Shown here in pieces: positions 22,452 through 33,599 of a stretch of 64,000 bases of DNA. Within the stretch, counting starts at the first letter, position 1, and each line of letters begins with the position of its first letter. The position numbers and the translations under genes were made by a program. This stretch comes from Psococerastis gibbosa (lineage: Eukaryota > Arthropoda > Insecta > Psocodea > Psocidae), in assembly GCA_963971405.1 (NCBI GenBank), contig OZ020485.1:42157469-42221468 (forward strand), written 5' to 3'. Under the pieces are notes generated by a model. It saw only the letters and a list, made by a program, of their open reading frames with translations. It had not been told where the DNA came from and ran no database searches.

Positions 22452-23284
22452 CAGTGATGTATTTCCGAAAAGGCGGACTAAGTGCTAGGGCGGCAAATTT
22501 TAGGGCCGGCAAAATGTTGAGAGTAAATAATCTATCTTTGGTTGTATTAATAGTAATATTCTAATAAAATTTAAAAAATAATTTTGTGTTACTAAAACTG
22601 CCACTACGCATGGCGCTAGTCCATCTGAATGTCATTAATGACAACATTGTGTTGTGTAGTTGTCAATCTTATCATAGAGATAAATAAAAGGAAATAATTG
22701 AGTGTGCGTCGAGCGTGATTGTCGCAGCACCTGTTAAGCGTTGTATAATGTATAAGCTAGGCCAAAAAGGCGCAACAAAAACGTCCGTAAGGAAGAGTCC
22801 AAAAATTTACTGGATTTGCCGGTGACTTTTCTACATAATCAGCTGACTGGACATATATTGCTAGAATTAAAAGTAAGAGTAAGTTTAATAAAATACCTCA
22901 AAACAATTAAATATCTGTCTCCTAACCATTATGGATTCAGGCCAAAAATAAGTAGGCTACTGAAATAGCATTAAGGAATTATACCAAAATCATTATGGAA
23001 GGCCTCGATAGTAATAAAAAAGTGGCAGCGTGCCATAATGACTTAAGAACATGTTTTGACGTCATAAATAGACGTATCGTGCTACAAAAACTTAAAAAAA
23101 TAGGTATATCCGGACTACTGCTGCTCTGGTTTGAGCCTTACTTTCATAATAGAACGCAATGTACGAAGATAAGAAATATTATTAGTGAATCATTGCCTTT
23201 AGACCACGGAATTTTGCAGGGTTCAGAACTTGCTCCATTGAGTGGAATGGTGGCAAACTTCGCTGCCTTGAGGCGACAGATACT
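22452..23284. mobile_element. hAT-like element Q with a LINE fragment between its ends
   Basis: The left end CAGTGATGTATTTCCG and right end GGCGACAGATACTT resemble the ends at 47978 and 48650. The interior from about 22880 is a LINE reverse transcriptase piece (listed separately). Target duplication not resolved; the right end abuts the palindrome at 23288. Confidence 0.45.
22880..23243 (+). pseudogene. LINE reverse transcriptase fragment (CR1/Jockey-like)
   Basis: A + frame from 22995 reads HNDLRTCFDVINRRIVLQKL, then KKIGISG and LLLWFEPYFHNRTQ, and ILQGSELAPL. These correspond to RT motif A (LDL.KAFD, here degenerate as NDLRTCFD), the helix after it, and motif B (QGS.L.PL). Upstream, another frame holds SPNHYGFRP, the usual region before motif A, so a frameshift lies between. 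The catalytic YADD region is absent. Clade assignment (CR1, Jockey or similar) is an inference from the pattern. Confidence 0.75.
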
Positions 23285-23287
23285 TTA

Positions 23288-23667
23288 GGTGCCCATTCCA
23301 CCGGCTAGGGCTATTTCCAAAAACGGTGACGTGGTAGCAGACATTCAAGATTTAAGCAGGGTTTCCACCGACCTCGCATTGCAGAATTGACGGAAATGTT
23401 TATTTTCCTCTATGCCATAGTTAAAATTGATCAATGATCATACAGTAAAATCACCAACAAACAAACTAAAATTAAAAAATGGCGTCATGGGATATGTTAA
23501 GTACAAACGTTTTAATAGATTTCTATAAAAATAAAAATTCTAATTTCCGTCAATGTCATTTGCATTCTGCAATGCGAGGTTGGTGGAAACGCCACCTAAG
23601 TATTGAATGTCTGCTACCACGTCACCGTTTTTGGAAATAGCCCTAGCCGGTCAATGGAATGGGCGCC
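23288..23667. mobile_element. Palindromic Harbinger-like element with concentric inner palindrome
   Basis: The outer ends GGTGCCCATTCCACCGG and CCGGTCAATGGAATGGGCGC bound arms with GCTAGGGCTATTTCC, GGTGACGTGGTAGCAGACAT and their complements. Exactly at the centre lies an inner element (23355-23596), ends AGCAGGGTTTCCACC / GGTGGAAACGCCACC, flanked by TTA and TAA. The loop encodes MASWDMLSTNVLIDFYKNKN on the + strand. The outer flanks are TTA left and TAA right. Non-autonomous. Confidence 0.8.
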
Positions 23668-23679
23668 TAAATGCTTGAA

Positions 23680-24237
23680 CCTTTAGAACCCCATTAGAAC
23701 CTCACACAGAAAATAGAGTATCGAGAAAAACCTGGGCCCAACCCTGAAACATAGGCCTACTCGTATTATAGTGCTAACAGTACTAAAGATAGGCTTGATA
23801 GCGAATTTATTACGTTGTTTACTTCAAATTAAAAAAAAAAAGTATGGAAAATTGGCTACAACAGTAGAAATTATAGCCTTCATTTAATAATGTTCCCTTT
23901 TTCAAAGGCACCTACTTTTGAAAATTCCAACACTGTTATTTTGTCAAAATAATCAGAGCAGGCGCCCGTGAGGGTTGTTCTTCAAACTCATAATTAGTTG
24001 CTCTGGACGAAATTAGGGGGAATCAACCACGACGAGGGGGGGGGGAGTAGTCTATATCTATACAAATAACGATCGGATAGCTGCAAATTTTCAGCTTTTA
24101 GAAGTAACAAAGTATACAATTAACCGTACTTAACAAACACAACTCATTAAATTTAGTTGTACATACAAAATAGGTAATAACTTCACATTATGTACTCTTG
24201 TTCTATACAGTTGATAAACTTAAAATAAGCAAGTGTC
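23680..24237. other. No recognised gene
   Basis: Contains a G run near 24038-24047, possibly a hAT remnant. Nothing else was seen. Confidence 0.35.
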
Positions 24238-24334
24238 TCGGTTTTATCCGAAATTAGGGGATTTAAAAAAAAGCTGGGCTCGGTGGGATTCGAACATGAT
24301 TTATGCCTGTTACCCCGCTGGGTCACAAGCCCCG
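24238..24334 (-). repeat. tRNA-derived SINE, family B
   Basis: Minus strand: GGGGCTTGTGACCCAGCGGG head with B box GTTCGAATCCC, then the family body (CCCCTAATTTCGG). Relatives at 24472, 25049 and 27041. Confidence 0.65.
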
Positions 24335-24471
24335 ACATGTGCCATTCATTCTCAATTCTCTACTTGCATGCTCTTATCGGCATGGCTCGCAATGTTAGAC
24401 AGGTTAGCACAGCTACACAACTATCTAACCCAACAGGTCTGTGAGCTTACTCTATAGCATGAAGGTATGTT

Positions 24472-24630
24472 TATTCAATATATTGCAGCATTATATTTTA
24501 TGTTGAAGAGGCAACTTTTTCGTTATAGCCAAAACTAGAAGATTTAGAAAAATCTTGACTAGGCGGGACTCGAACCCACGATCTATGTATATCCGGGACA
24601 TCGTCTTAACCGCTGAACCATAATCCCGCA
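24472..24630 (-). repeat. tRNA-derived SINE, family B, with 3' body
   Basis: Minus strand: head with A-box-like TGGTTCAGCGG and B box GGTTCGAGTCCC, then CTAGTTTTGGCTATAACG, TTGCCTCTTCAACAT and the 3' end GCTGCAATATATTGAATAAA. That 3' end matches the end of the element at 24811-24937. Confidence 0.75.
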
Positions 24631-24810
24631 AGTACCGAGATCACTTCAACAAAAGTTAGTTTAATGTTATTTTGTTTTTAATAATATTGTTTAATTGTTT
24701 AACTGTTCAATTTAAATTGTTTACTTTATGCGATGCTGTGTGTTATCCTGACAATGAGTTTTATTTTGTTTTAGCTTGCATACCCTTTGTTTTATCTGTT
24801 TTCAATCGCA

Positions 24811-24937
24811 CTTGACGATGGCGTGAGCCGAAACCGGTTGTGAATTTTTAATTTAATTTTATTCGTAAAACTATACAAAGTTAAGTAGTTTAATGTCAGT
24901 ATTATACACCGTACAATGCTGCAATACATTGAATAAA
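24811..24937 (+). repeat. 3' end of a retroelement with GACGATG...CGAAAC motif
   Basis: CTTGACGATGGCGTGAGCCG followed by AAACCGG forms a small GGC-GTGA-GCC hairpin between GACGA and GAAAC, resembling a hammerhead-type core. A related motif is at 50183. The segment ends GCTGCAATACATTGAATAAA, shared with SINE family B, suggesting this is the SINE's partner retroelement. No coding region is present. Confidence 0.45.
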
Positions 24938-25048
24938 GCATTAGTTAGCTTTGTTCGGGTAGATAATTGTATACCTGGTGCTAACCTGTCTAACAAGTAC
25001 AAATATTGTCAAAGATCATATAAGTAGAGCATTTGTTGAACTCAGTAC

Positions 25049-25243
25049 TTGCGGGCTTTGTGGTCCAGTGGTTAAGACGAGGTCCGGGACAGATCGCATA
25101 GATCGCATAAATCGCGGGTTCCAATCCCGCCAAGCCCAGATTTATCTAAATCCGCTAATTTCTACTGTAACGACGAGGTTGCTTCTTCAACATTTAAGTT
25201 AGTTTGATGTCAGTATGACAATATAGTGCATCAATATATCAAG
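25049..25243 (+). repeat. tRNA-derived SINE, family B, with long variable region
   Basis: The head GGGCTTTGTGGTCCAGTGGT and 3' stem CAAGCCC could pair as an acceptor stem. The T arm is GCGGG-TTCCAAT-CCCGC. The region between holds a repeated (A)GATCGCATA, making it longer than a normal tRNA. The SINE body follows (TTGCTTCTTCAACAT). Not called as a functional tRNA. Confidence 0.65.
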
Positions 25244-25249
25244 TATCTC

Positions 25250-26477
25250 GATTCTTTGGATAGTTTCTCAACTATTCTGACTAAGAATAGCTCTCACCAT
25301 TGTCAGTAAAGCTACAGAAAGTGGATTCCGAAGTAAGCCACCCTATTGTTTTCACACCTAATTTCCAATAATATATAGCGTTATGGTAGCTTCCTTTGGA
25401 TATCGCTTTCCATAACTGTGGGTCTACTATGGCGATCATTTTTAATCTTAACCTGCGGCCCGATCATGGCAATTTTAATACCGCAGGGTTAATATAATAC
25501 CATGGTATTAAACATGTAAATAAGAAAATTTTGCAATGGAAAGTGCTATTCAAAATTAGTTTGTTTACAGTTTTAACACCAGGAGTAAGTTAATACCAAT
25601 CGCCATAATTGGCCCACTGGTATTAAAAAGGTAAACAAGATTTGTACAATGGAAAGTTTTATTCAAAATTGTTTTGTTTACATGTTTGACCCCAGGACTA
25701 AATTAATACTTATACGGCATAGTAGGGAGCGGCATTGAGCATGTGGGCACTGAACAGCTGAACATGTAAACCTACATTGCCTATGTATTAAACTAATGAT
25801 ATTCCAACCGACGCGGGGATAGGTTACTGACCCTGAAATTGCATGTTGCAGCTGCAGCTGCAATTGCAGCTAATCGTCCACTTAAGCCTTATTTCATAAA
25901 TCGTAAGAAAGTTCGCGTGAGAATTTTAAACGTTTCGAAGTAAACTAGGCTGATTGTTTTGAGGCAGGGCCCGCGGGCCGCGGCCGAGCTCTGGAATGCT
26001 GTCACTTGCCTCCAGCTCTCCAGTCCTGCTCTTATCATCACTAATTAATTATTTAGCGACGTAGTCTGAGTCTCTGAGGGCTCTTAGACTAACCGTGGAC
26101 GGTGGTATATCCTCAATAGGCAAATTATTCAGAGCATAATTTGAATTGTCAGGATAATTATGTAGAGTAGTGGGACGAAACTTGCAACAACTTTCCAAAT
26201 CATTGGCGTAGTTAGGGGGATCTGAGGTGGGCTTAGCCACCCCCAGGTATTTGTCAAATCCCCCTCCAGGATTTTTGAAGAAATAAACCAAATTGATTGA
26301 GAAAACTTTATAAGGAAACAAGCGGTTTCCGGCGCAGCCTTCGGCTGCTGCCTCCACCACTTGCGCCTTCCGCGGGCCTCGCGGTCACTGCTCATGTACA
26401 TCGGGCGGCAGCTCGGCCTACGGCCTCGCAGTCACTGCTCATGTAAATTAATTGTGGTCACACACAACACACCCGCA
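25250..26477. other. No recognised gene; two short GC-rich patches
   Basis: 25845-25870 is a GCAGCT-rich tract, and 26330-26450 is GC-rich with two GGTCACTGCTCATGTA-type copies. No coding region could be supported. Confidence 0.4.
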
Positions 26478-26624
26478 GCACCAACTGTCGGGATAAACGA
26501 AAATTAATGGTAGAGCAGTCTGCCGCTAGATGTCAGTTGATGTCGGTTGGGGATGGCAGCGCCAACTGGCGGGATAAACGAAAATTAAATGTAGCGCAGT
26601 CTGCCACTAGATGTCGGCAGTCTG
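26478..26624. repeat. Two-copy direct repeat, period about 93 bp
   Basis: GGGATAAACGAAAATTAA and CAGTCTGCC.CTAGATGTC appear twice, at about 26490-26534 and 26573-26624, separated by unique bases. Confidence 0.7.
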
Positions 26625-26639
26625 CTGGATCCAATGTAA

Positions 26640-26815
26640 AATATTCCAAAATCAAATTATAAAAACATTCTCCAGTGGACGAAAGTGTTAGTCTAAACCA
26701 TCCTCGAATCTCCTTGAACACACACAACAATATTCATCATAATCGGTCCAGTCATTTGAGAGGAGTTTGGATTCATACACACGGACAGTCGAAATATATA
26801 TTGTATTAAGATTAA
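26640..26815 (+). repeat. Probable non-LTR retroelement 3' tail
   Basis: Contains ATAATCGGTCCAGTCATTTG, AGGAGTTTGG and ACACACGGACAGTCGAAATA followed by TATATTGTATTAAGAT. This layout is common at 3' ends of arthropod LINEs. No coding part remains. Confidence 0.4.
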
Positions 26816-27040
26816 TAATTAAAAATTCGAAAAGTTTTTTTTGCAGACCTTAAGATTTTTTTGAAATCACTTTAGCGCCAAAATTGGACTATTTTAATGT
26901 ATTATGTTGGCACTTTTGTAGTTTCGCACTGTTCCTTTGTCAACATTAATGTTTAAATCTGCACTGCAATCATGGACATTAATATCTTAAAGTTTTTGGG
27001 GTACTAAGCCGCCACCCATCATTTATAAATAACCAAAATT

Positions 27041-27131
27041 AGAGGATATGGAAAAACTGGACTTGGCGGGATTCGAACCCACGATCTACGCCTAACTGGG
27101 GCGTCGTCTTGACCGCTGGAGCACAAGCCCC
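27041..27131 (-). repeat. Family B SINE with a nearly complete tRNA-like cloverleaf
   Basis: Minus strand 27130-27059 (72 nt) can fold with acceptor GGGCTTG/CAAGTCC (one G-U), anticodon stem ACGCC/GGCGT enclosing CCAGTTA, and T stem GTGGG/CCCGC around TTCGAAT. The A box lies in GTGCTCCAGCGG. C at position 33 and the following SINE body (CTCTAATTTTGGTTAT) argue that it is a SINE head, not a working tRNA gene. Confidence 0.65.
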
Positions 27132-27139
27132 TAAATATG

Positions 27140-28209
27140 ACCTTGAACCATGATGAATGATATTGTGGTGGCTCTTAAAAGCTAAATCTGATGCTCATAG
27201 AATTATTTTCCAAACTACTATTGTTTAATTTTTACTTTTTACTGGTCTAACAATAAACGAAATTACGAGTGTGATCTACGATTGCGCACTGAGTTATAGT
27301 ATCTGTATCTGATAACAATACATGGTATTCTACTTCGTAAATAAAGCTAACAATAGCTTCTTGGGGCTAACAAAGGTACATCTAATAGAGGTACCTGGTC
27401 CAATGAAATTAGGCTTGGCGGGAGATGAGGGTTGATAACTGCCGCACCCCAGGCATGAGGTCACTCAGGTATACTATGCCTTGCGTGCCTTGTATTTCGT
27501 TCGTGTCTATTGAGATAAAAACTCTACAGATTTTCAGATATTTGTGCCACATAGAATGCTATGTGGTATATAGTGCAGTCTCTAGTGGAGTCTATCAATT
27601 ATTTATCGTAATTTTTTTTCTGTAGAAAATTCATCTGCCCTGTGTGTACCTAAAACTGTACATTGCACAACATACATCCTTGTGATATCGCCTCTTCGGG
27701 GCAAGGTCATACTGAGTACCATAAGGCGCCACTTTGGTTCCACAAAGTTTTTCTGTACTCCTTCACCCGATCTTTTTAAATGTCCTCTCAAAAATGTTTG
27801 TCCCATGAATGGTGCCATTGTCGTTTTTTTTTTAGCAAGGATGCAGGAAAGCGACTTTCCCTAGCCCTTATGACCATCACAACCCTTTTGCGGGGTAAAA
27901 GGGAAGTATCTAACTTTAAAAAATCGAAATATGAGTATTTGGAATCGAAAAAATCAGAAAAAGGTCCCCGCTGAATGAATTCATAAAACAGTAGTCACTC
28001 AAAAAAATCTGGATTCTAATTAACTCAGCTAATTCCCTTTCCGACCAACAATTTCCCCACATTTTGTGCTGATTGGTATAGAAGTACTCCAATCCCTTCT
28101 CTACGACCCGATTTATATGGCTATATCGTAGCAGTCTGTTCCAAACGAAAGTTATTCGAGTTCCTTCCATGTATCGCATCCAACAATCTGATTCTGCAAA
28201 AAGCGCGAA
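27140..28209. other. No recognised gene
   Basis: Unassigned sequence. Confidence 0.4.
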
Positions 28210-28337
28210 AACTGTACTTTTACTTTTACTTTTACTACGCCTTTTCCTCATGGAGGGTCGGCGGCACGGCAGCGTCGTTTCCACATGGTCCTGTCCTGTG
28301 CTTCTTCAGTTGGGAGCCCCAATCTTTTCATGAAAAC
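28210..28337 (-). pseudogene. LINE C-terminal tail with (GTAAAA)n 3' end
   Basis: Minus strand: MKRLGLPTEEAQDRTMWKRR followed by CRAADPP and a stop, the classic A.DR..W....R.ADP LINE terminus, then a microsatellite tail of GTAAAA units. It is extremely 5'-truncated and the reading frame is intact over its length. Confidence 0.7.
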
Positions 28338-29047
28338 TGTAATTGACATTTACTCGAAACAGCAAATTTAGAGTTAATTCCCTTTGACTCAGCAAAGGCG
28401 ATATCATTATTCCATATTAACCATTCTGCACTCATTATAATGACCCTAATGGCCCAATGAAAAAAGTATTCTTGGTACTGTATCAGGTAAGGAGTAGCAT
28501 AGGTACAACATGCCTCTGATTTTAGTTTAGTGGTTTTGATTTTTCTCTTTCGAATGCTTCGACGTGTTAAATTGCTGAAAATCTAACAGCTGAAATGATG
28601 TTCAGTATTATTTCGAAAATATTAGATTTCCAGCTATCGGTCCTTTACTCTTGGGAAAATTTTCTTTCCCCTCCGTTATCCCTTTTTCTTCAAATATACG
28701 ATACGATGCATGAGAATTTTTATTTTACGTTTCACAGACCTACCAGGGCATGTATCTCTCTTTGGCATTTCAATTTTGCCCCAAAACCTAGCTCATGCCT
28801 ATATATTGGTTTGCGATTTTTTTTTTATTGTTGGCAATTTGTATTTTTTGGAAACCATCATACTCTTTCTATTCATTAAATTAGTACGTGATTGTTGTAC
28901 GAATGCTGTATGTTAATTATGATGAATAAATTTTATTTAGGCTACAATAGCAGTACCATGGACTAAAGATAAATATCTATTTGTGATCTGACTCCCGAAT
29001 TTCACATGTACCCATGTGGCAGTACCCCAATCTTCTTGAGTTGCAAT
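28338..29047. other. No recognised gene
   Basis: AT-rich; the open frames here have no family resemblance. Confidence 0.4.
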
Positions 29048-29400
29048 CTAAGGATTGGTTTGCAGCGAATGTTTTATTTTTCTCCCCCACGCTTGTCTGT
29101 TTTGTGCGGTCCTTTTCAGTTCTCTGTAGGTGGCGCACCCTAAGTCCTTCATGACATCTTCTAGGTACTCCGTCCTCTGTCGTCCTGTTGAGTTGGTGCC
29201 TTCAACCATACCCTCAATTATGTTCTTGAGGAGCCCTTCGTGTCCCAGAATATGACCCATCCATTTGCCTCTTCTTGTTGAAATGGTGGCCATAATAGCT
29301 ATTGTTTTGTTTATTCTATGGGGCACTTCTTCGTTGGTTTTGTGGTCCCTCCATGATATTTTCATGATTCTTCTGAAGCACCACAACTCAAAGGCTTCCA
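29048..29400 (-). pseudogene. LINE 3' fragment, open over 112 codons
   Basis: Minus strand: MWCFRRIMKISWRDHKTNEE, then RRGKWMGHILGHEGLLKNII, EGMVEGTNSTGRQRTEYLED, DLGCATYRELKRTAQNRQAW and a stop after SLQTNP. It is the same family as 8512 and 59340 and better preserved (no frameshift in this piece). The RT and endonuclease regions are absent, as expected for a 5'-truncated insertion. Confidence 0.85.
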
Positions 29401-29574
29401 GCCCAATAACTTAGTGCAAATGTGCATAAAAACCAATTGCCACTATGTCACGTAACCCTTACATATATAGCCAATCATCACCACACACTACTAACATAAT
29501 CAACATCACCATTATTTATTTATTTATTTATCTATCATATTCCAGGTACATAGTGCCATAAAGGGAATCATTGG

Positions 29575-29700
29575 GTCTCGAGCTATGGAGCGATTTGCCC
29601 CCCTCCCCCACACAAAGATTTTATTTTCGGGGGGGGCAAACATTTTGAAACCTGTCTGCACCCAGGGCTAGTTCACAGGGTGGGGCAATTCCCCTCATGT
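29575..29700. mobile_element. hAT-like remnant with C/G runs
   Basis: GCGATTTGCCCCCCTCCCCC and TTTTCGGGGGGGGCAAA resemble the patch at 32833-33010. Ends not resolved. Confidence 0.35.
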
Positions 29701-29718
29701 AAACTTATGTTTTAACTA

Positions 29719-30018
29719 GTGTTTTAGCAAAACTTGTTATAACTACTACTAGAATTAGTAAAACCCAAGTAATCGTAAAAAAATTAGCTTTGTCTAAGAA
29801 ACTCACTGCATGTTCTCCTCAAGTTGAGCAAGCCTCAAATCGCTGATAAGGTGTAACTGTGCTAGTGGGTTTCCCTCAGTAGATGGCAGTTCTTGCTGAA
29901 AGCGCTCAGGGTTTTATACTAACACCAGTCGGCTTCTTTGACAAATTTAATTTTGTAACGACTATTTGGGTTTTACTAATTCTAGTTATAGTAGTTGCGA
30001 AATGTTTTGCTAAAACAC
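29719..30018. mobile_element. Palindromic MITE with TA flanks (mariner-like?)
   Basis: The arms begin GTGTTTTAGCAAAAC and extend ~90 bases (TAGAATTAGTAAAACCCAA), with the complement at the right end. TA dinucleotides flank both sides, as in Tc1/mariner-type MITEs. The loop holds CAAATCGCTGATAAGGTGTA. A copy lacking the left arm is at 40225-40398. Confidence 0.7.
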
Positions 30019-30261
30019 TAAGTTTTTGTTTTTGTTTGTTTATTTAAATGACATACCACGAAGTCACGACTCACGAGTAATTTAATTTTTTCCGTGATAA
30101 CTGATCATGATAAAGCATTAAAAGTTGTTTTCATTGGTCATTTTTTCACTGCACGGGTCAGTCAAATCTTAACATAATATCTTAATAGCTGCATGCGGTG
30201 GGCCTCAACGCCCAATTGGCTTGCTACAGCCCTACAGATTCAATACATGGCAGAAATAAAT

Positions 30262-30472
30262 AAATACTGATTTTTTTTGTCCATTACTCAGCCAACCTAG
30301 CGGAGCTAGGGATGTAAAGCCTTTCTTACACTCAACTAGGAAGGCCCGGGACCGCCTGCTTTACATACCGTACGAACCATGGCCAGAAAATGTAGTAAAT
30401 GTGGGACTCGAACCAACAATCTTTTGTGTGAAAGTTGGAGCCTGTACCACTACTCTTTACATGTCCTAACTG
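30262..30472 (-). repeat. tRNA-derived SINE, family A
   Basis: Minus strand: B box GGTTCGAGTCCC, body GAGTTGAGTGTAAGAAAGGC-like, and an AATAAATA tail at the left. Diverged relative to 15999. Confidence 0.75.
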
Positions 30473-31719
30473 AGTCTAATGTGTTTATGCGCTTGAAAGA
30501 ATAACCTTTATACTTAGGTCTACTAAATACGAGTACTAAACGCTCGCCTTAGCTCATATAACTGTTCTAATAAAAATTTCTGATGGAGTGTAAAGTTGGA
30601 AAGCAATAAAAAAATTACATTTATTTTGAAATGGAAATGAGACTTTTAAGCAAAGTAAAAAAAAATAGTAAAATGCATTCTAGTGCATAACAAAATTACC
30701 ATATCATTCGTCATGATGTTGAAAGTGGGTCTCATAAATTGTCACACTCACACACTCTTACACACATACGAATACACGTCAGCAGTCGTCGCCTTCAGTT
30801 ATCTCACGCCACCCATCTCCCCCCCCCCCCCCCCCCGTCGTTTGCCCCGAGAGTGCATTTGCATCTCCCACACTTTTATAGTCTTCTCTTTAGTGTTCTG
30901 ATACACTTTAATGAAGAATACTGTGCTCAAAAGAATACTTAATGATCCACAATATCTGAGACACCTCCGAATGACTGACGACAAAATGAAAATGAAAATG
31001 AAATTGAAAATATTGTTAAATTATTTCTAATTCATTCATTTCGGTAGCGATCTCGCAGCATGAGCTCTCACGGCCCCGCTACATGTATAGTTTTCATCTC
31101 GGTTTTCCTACCCACCCAACACTCCACACAGTATGCATGAATGCGTATCGCTACTTCGAAAGAAAAAGGACATAACTCAACAAAATCTACCAATTTTCAG
31201 AAATTGAAGTTAAAGTTTATTTTATAATGAATTACCTGACAGTTCCACCAAATTCCTACAACTGTCCTTCCGCGGAAAATATTCACACTACATTAACGCC
31301 GTTTTTCTAGCAAAATACAGATTTTTCAAAAAATATTTTAGCGTTATTAAGTCGAAATCGATCATTTTTGAGTTGTCTTTTTTCTTCCAAAGTACAAGAA
31401 ATATATGCATGAATGCATATTATCGGTGAAAATAACACAAAATTACTAAGCCTTTGTATTTAAAGTGAAATTAGGATATACTGTATGGTACTTATCACTG
31501 CACAATGAAATCTCTGTTCTGTTCTGTTGAAGCATCTGCCCCTGTCCCTGTAAGCCTTTGTAACTATATACATATGCTTTAATTGCTCATGCTAAAACTT
31601 TTCACTGACCAGTGACTGTAGTTTTCATTAGTTTTCAGTCAAAGCTTTCAAAGGAGAAAAGGAAGATTTTTTGTAGAAAATGTTGTAGCTTGGTTTCTTA
31701 TAATTTGCACTTTCCCTTT
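30473..31719. other. No recognised gene; C run at about 30819
   Basis: A 15-base C run lies near 30818-30836. Nothing else could be supported. Confidence 0.4.
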
Positions 31720-31805
31720 TTTCCTTGTCCAGTAACCCCGCACAAGGTGTGTAGAGACTCGCACAAGTACAAGCACGCTACCACCTTGCCACTGAAGTCG
31801 CAAAT
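31720..31805 (-). repeat. SINE-like repeat, family C, head part
   Basis: Shares GTGTAGAGACTCGCACAAGT and CTACCACCTTGCC with copies at 15531, 41031 and 51822. Confidence 0.55.
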
Positions 31806-31943
31806 ATTAGTATATAATAAAGTAATAAACTGCATTCATACCGAATATCAGGCATTCCTTCCATTCACGAACTGAAATTTATAGAGCGGCCGTTGAATAT
31901 TATAAACAATAAATATTTCAGATGATTTGGTATACATACCTAC

Positions 31944-32449
31944 CGTCCATTTAAGGCTTCCCTTGAAAATGGGCCAACTAAGGGCGGTTCCCATCATCGC
32001 TTGAGAAGTATTTCTAAGGAATACTACACGGCATCGCCATTCATTTGTAGATCCAGTATTCAAGCGATATAATGATGGGACCTGGCTTAAGACATAATTC
32101 CATTTGAAAATCTCTTAGATAAATCAGAAGTCGTAAACTGCGACATGTAATAAATGTCCAAATTCTCAGGTTCAATCTCATTGTAATCGAATGATGTAAA
32201 AATTTTCAGGCCCGTGTGATCGAATCTATGCGAATGCTGTGGTTCCCATACCTTCCAATATACTGTACCCCTACGATATACACCCCACGGTTGACCAAAC
32301 ACATTGAAAAATCTGAATTGAATGCCTTGGAGCCCCACATTTTTTACCCTCAAAATTACATTCCATCGATTCAAATTCAGGAGGGTGTTCATTTTCAACG
32401 CAGCAGAAGCCACCAGGTTAAAAAGACCCTTCGTGCACATAGAATTTGA
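31944..32449 (-). pseudogene. Unrecognised coding-like block, two overlapping frames
   Basis: A minus frame is open for about 120 codons from near 32449 to the stop at 32087. It contains RFFNVFGQPWGVYRRGTVYW, WEPQHSHRFDHTGLKIF and DYNEIEPENLDIYY. A second frame, open from 32114 to 31944, reads FKWNYVLSQVPSLYRLNTGS, then EWRCRVVFLRNTSQAMMGTA and WPIFKGSLKWT, and ends exactly at a good donor (ACG|GTAGGT). The two overlap and could be one coding sequence broken by a frameshift. The composition is protein-like (many W, Y, F, charged residues), but I do not recognise the family. There is no acceptor of quality upstream. It may be a damaged host exon or a captured gene. Confidence 0.3.
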
Positions 32450-32832
32450 TAGCCATCGTATTGGAATTTAGAATTAAAATACATGGGTGCCCAAAACTGA
32501 CTTGACTATAATAGGTTTTTAACAACAGTAATCATTAAAAGGCATCAACTCCATTTACAACGAGAAAAGATTGCCCAAATGAGTTTTTTATCCATTAGGA
32601 TTCTGGACGGTAGTGATGCTAGGTGCTGTCTCTGGCCCCTCGGGCTCCCCAACTTTGTTTTTGTACCTTAAGCTGAGGCTGGGTTACTATATTAACGCCT
32701 TTAAGTATCCAATAGGTAATTAATGGATTTTATACGCTATATGCAAGTCTGGACCGTAATAATGATTCTTTGATAAATATTATTTTCATGGTGTCTCCGT
32801 TCTTATTTTTTTTTCTTTATAATATTTTTATT

Positions 32833-33010
32833 CAGCACAGGGCCCTTGAGAAAATCGCCCCCCCTCCCCCATACACTAAGAGTTCTTTTAGGGGTGGCCA
32901 AAAATTATGAGACATGGCCATATTCAGGTCAAGTTCACGGGGCGACTTAACTCCCCCCCTCCCCACTCTTTTCTGGAACTTATTGACCTAACAGACAGTA
33001 CTTTTCTTCA
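32833..33010. mobile_element. hAT-like remnant
   Basis: CAGGGCCCTTGAGAAAATCG with C-rich patches and GTTCACGGGGCGACTTAACT resembles 29575-29700. Termini unresolved. Confidence 0.35.
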
Positions 33011-33190
33011 TTGTCACAATGGGGAATTGAGGGGGTCCGAGGGCTCTCCCCGGCGGAAAGTTTTTAAAATCTGTAAGTGTAAAAGACACGCTCATTTTTA
33101 TTTTTTAGAATTTGAAGGTTTTGTATTTCAAAATAGTAAATTTAAATTTAATGAACTCTAATACTGTTTTATGAAATATAAATTATTTTC

Positions 33191-33511
33191 TTAATGTACC
33201 GCTTGGTGGGTCCAATGGCCCAACCTCTCTTCTTCCTTAATTGCCTCGTCTATCGCGAAGATTGGAGATTTTCTGTTCTGAAAAGGGCAGCAGTACTCAT
33301 GCCAAATCACGCTCAACAGCCCTGATTCTTCAATAATACGGTGATTAAACAGATACTCAGTACTTTTTCTTTTCCTCCTTGGCGCTACGGCGGCCTGCGC
33401 GGTCCTGCCCTCTCCTTCGCCAGCTATCAACACCAAGGGTCGCCAGATCCTCCTCAACGTCGTCCAGCCACCGATAATTCGAAACCAACAACCAACAAGC
33501 CAGGCATTCAA
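33191..33511 (-). other. Relatively GC-rich open frame, origin unknown
   Basis: 106 codons on the minus strand, including FRIIGGWTTLRRIWRPLVLI and TEYLFNHRIIEESGLL. No domain, no splice signals and no sign of being a gene beyond length. It is possibly part of an old element. Confidence 0.15.
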
Positions 33512-33599
33512 GCAACTTTAATGCTCATTTTGGAAAATTAGTTGTGCATGGCATGTATTAATTCGCGCCAAAAGTTATACTAAATCAAAAAACCGGCCC

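Noticed and set aside
24472-25137. Functional tRNA genes
   Set aside because: Heads have broken acceptor stems or expanded variable regions and are followed by SINE bodies and tails.
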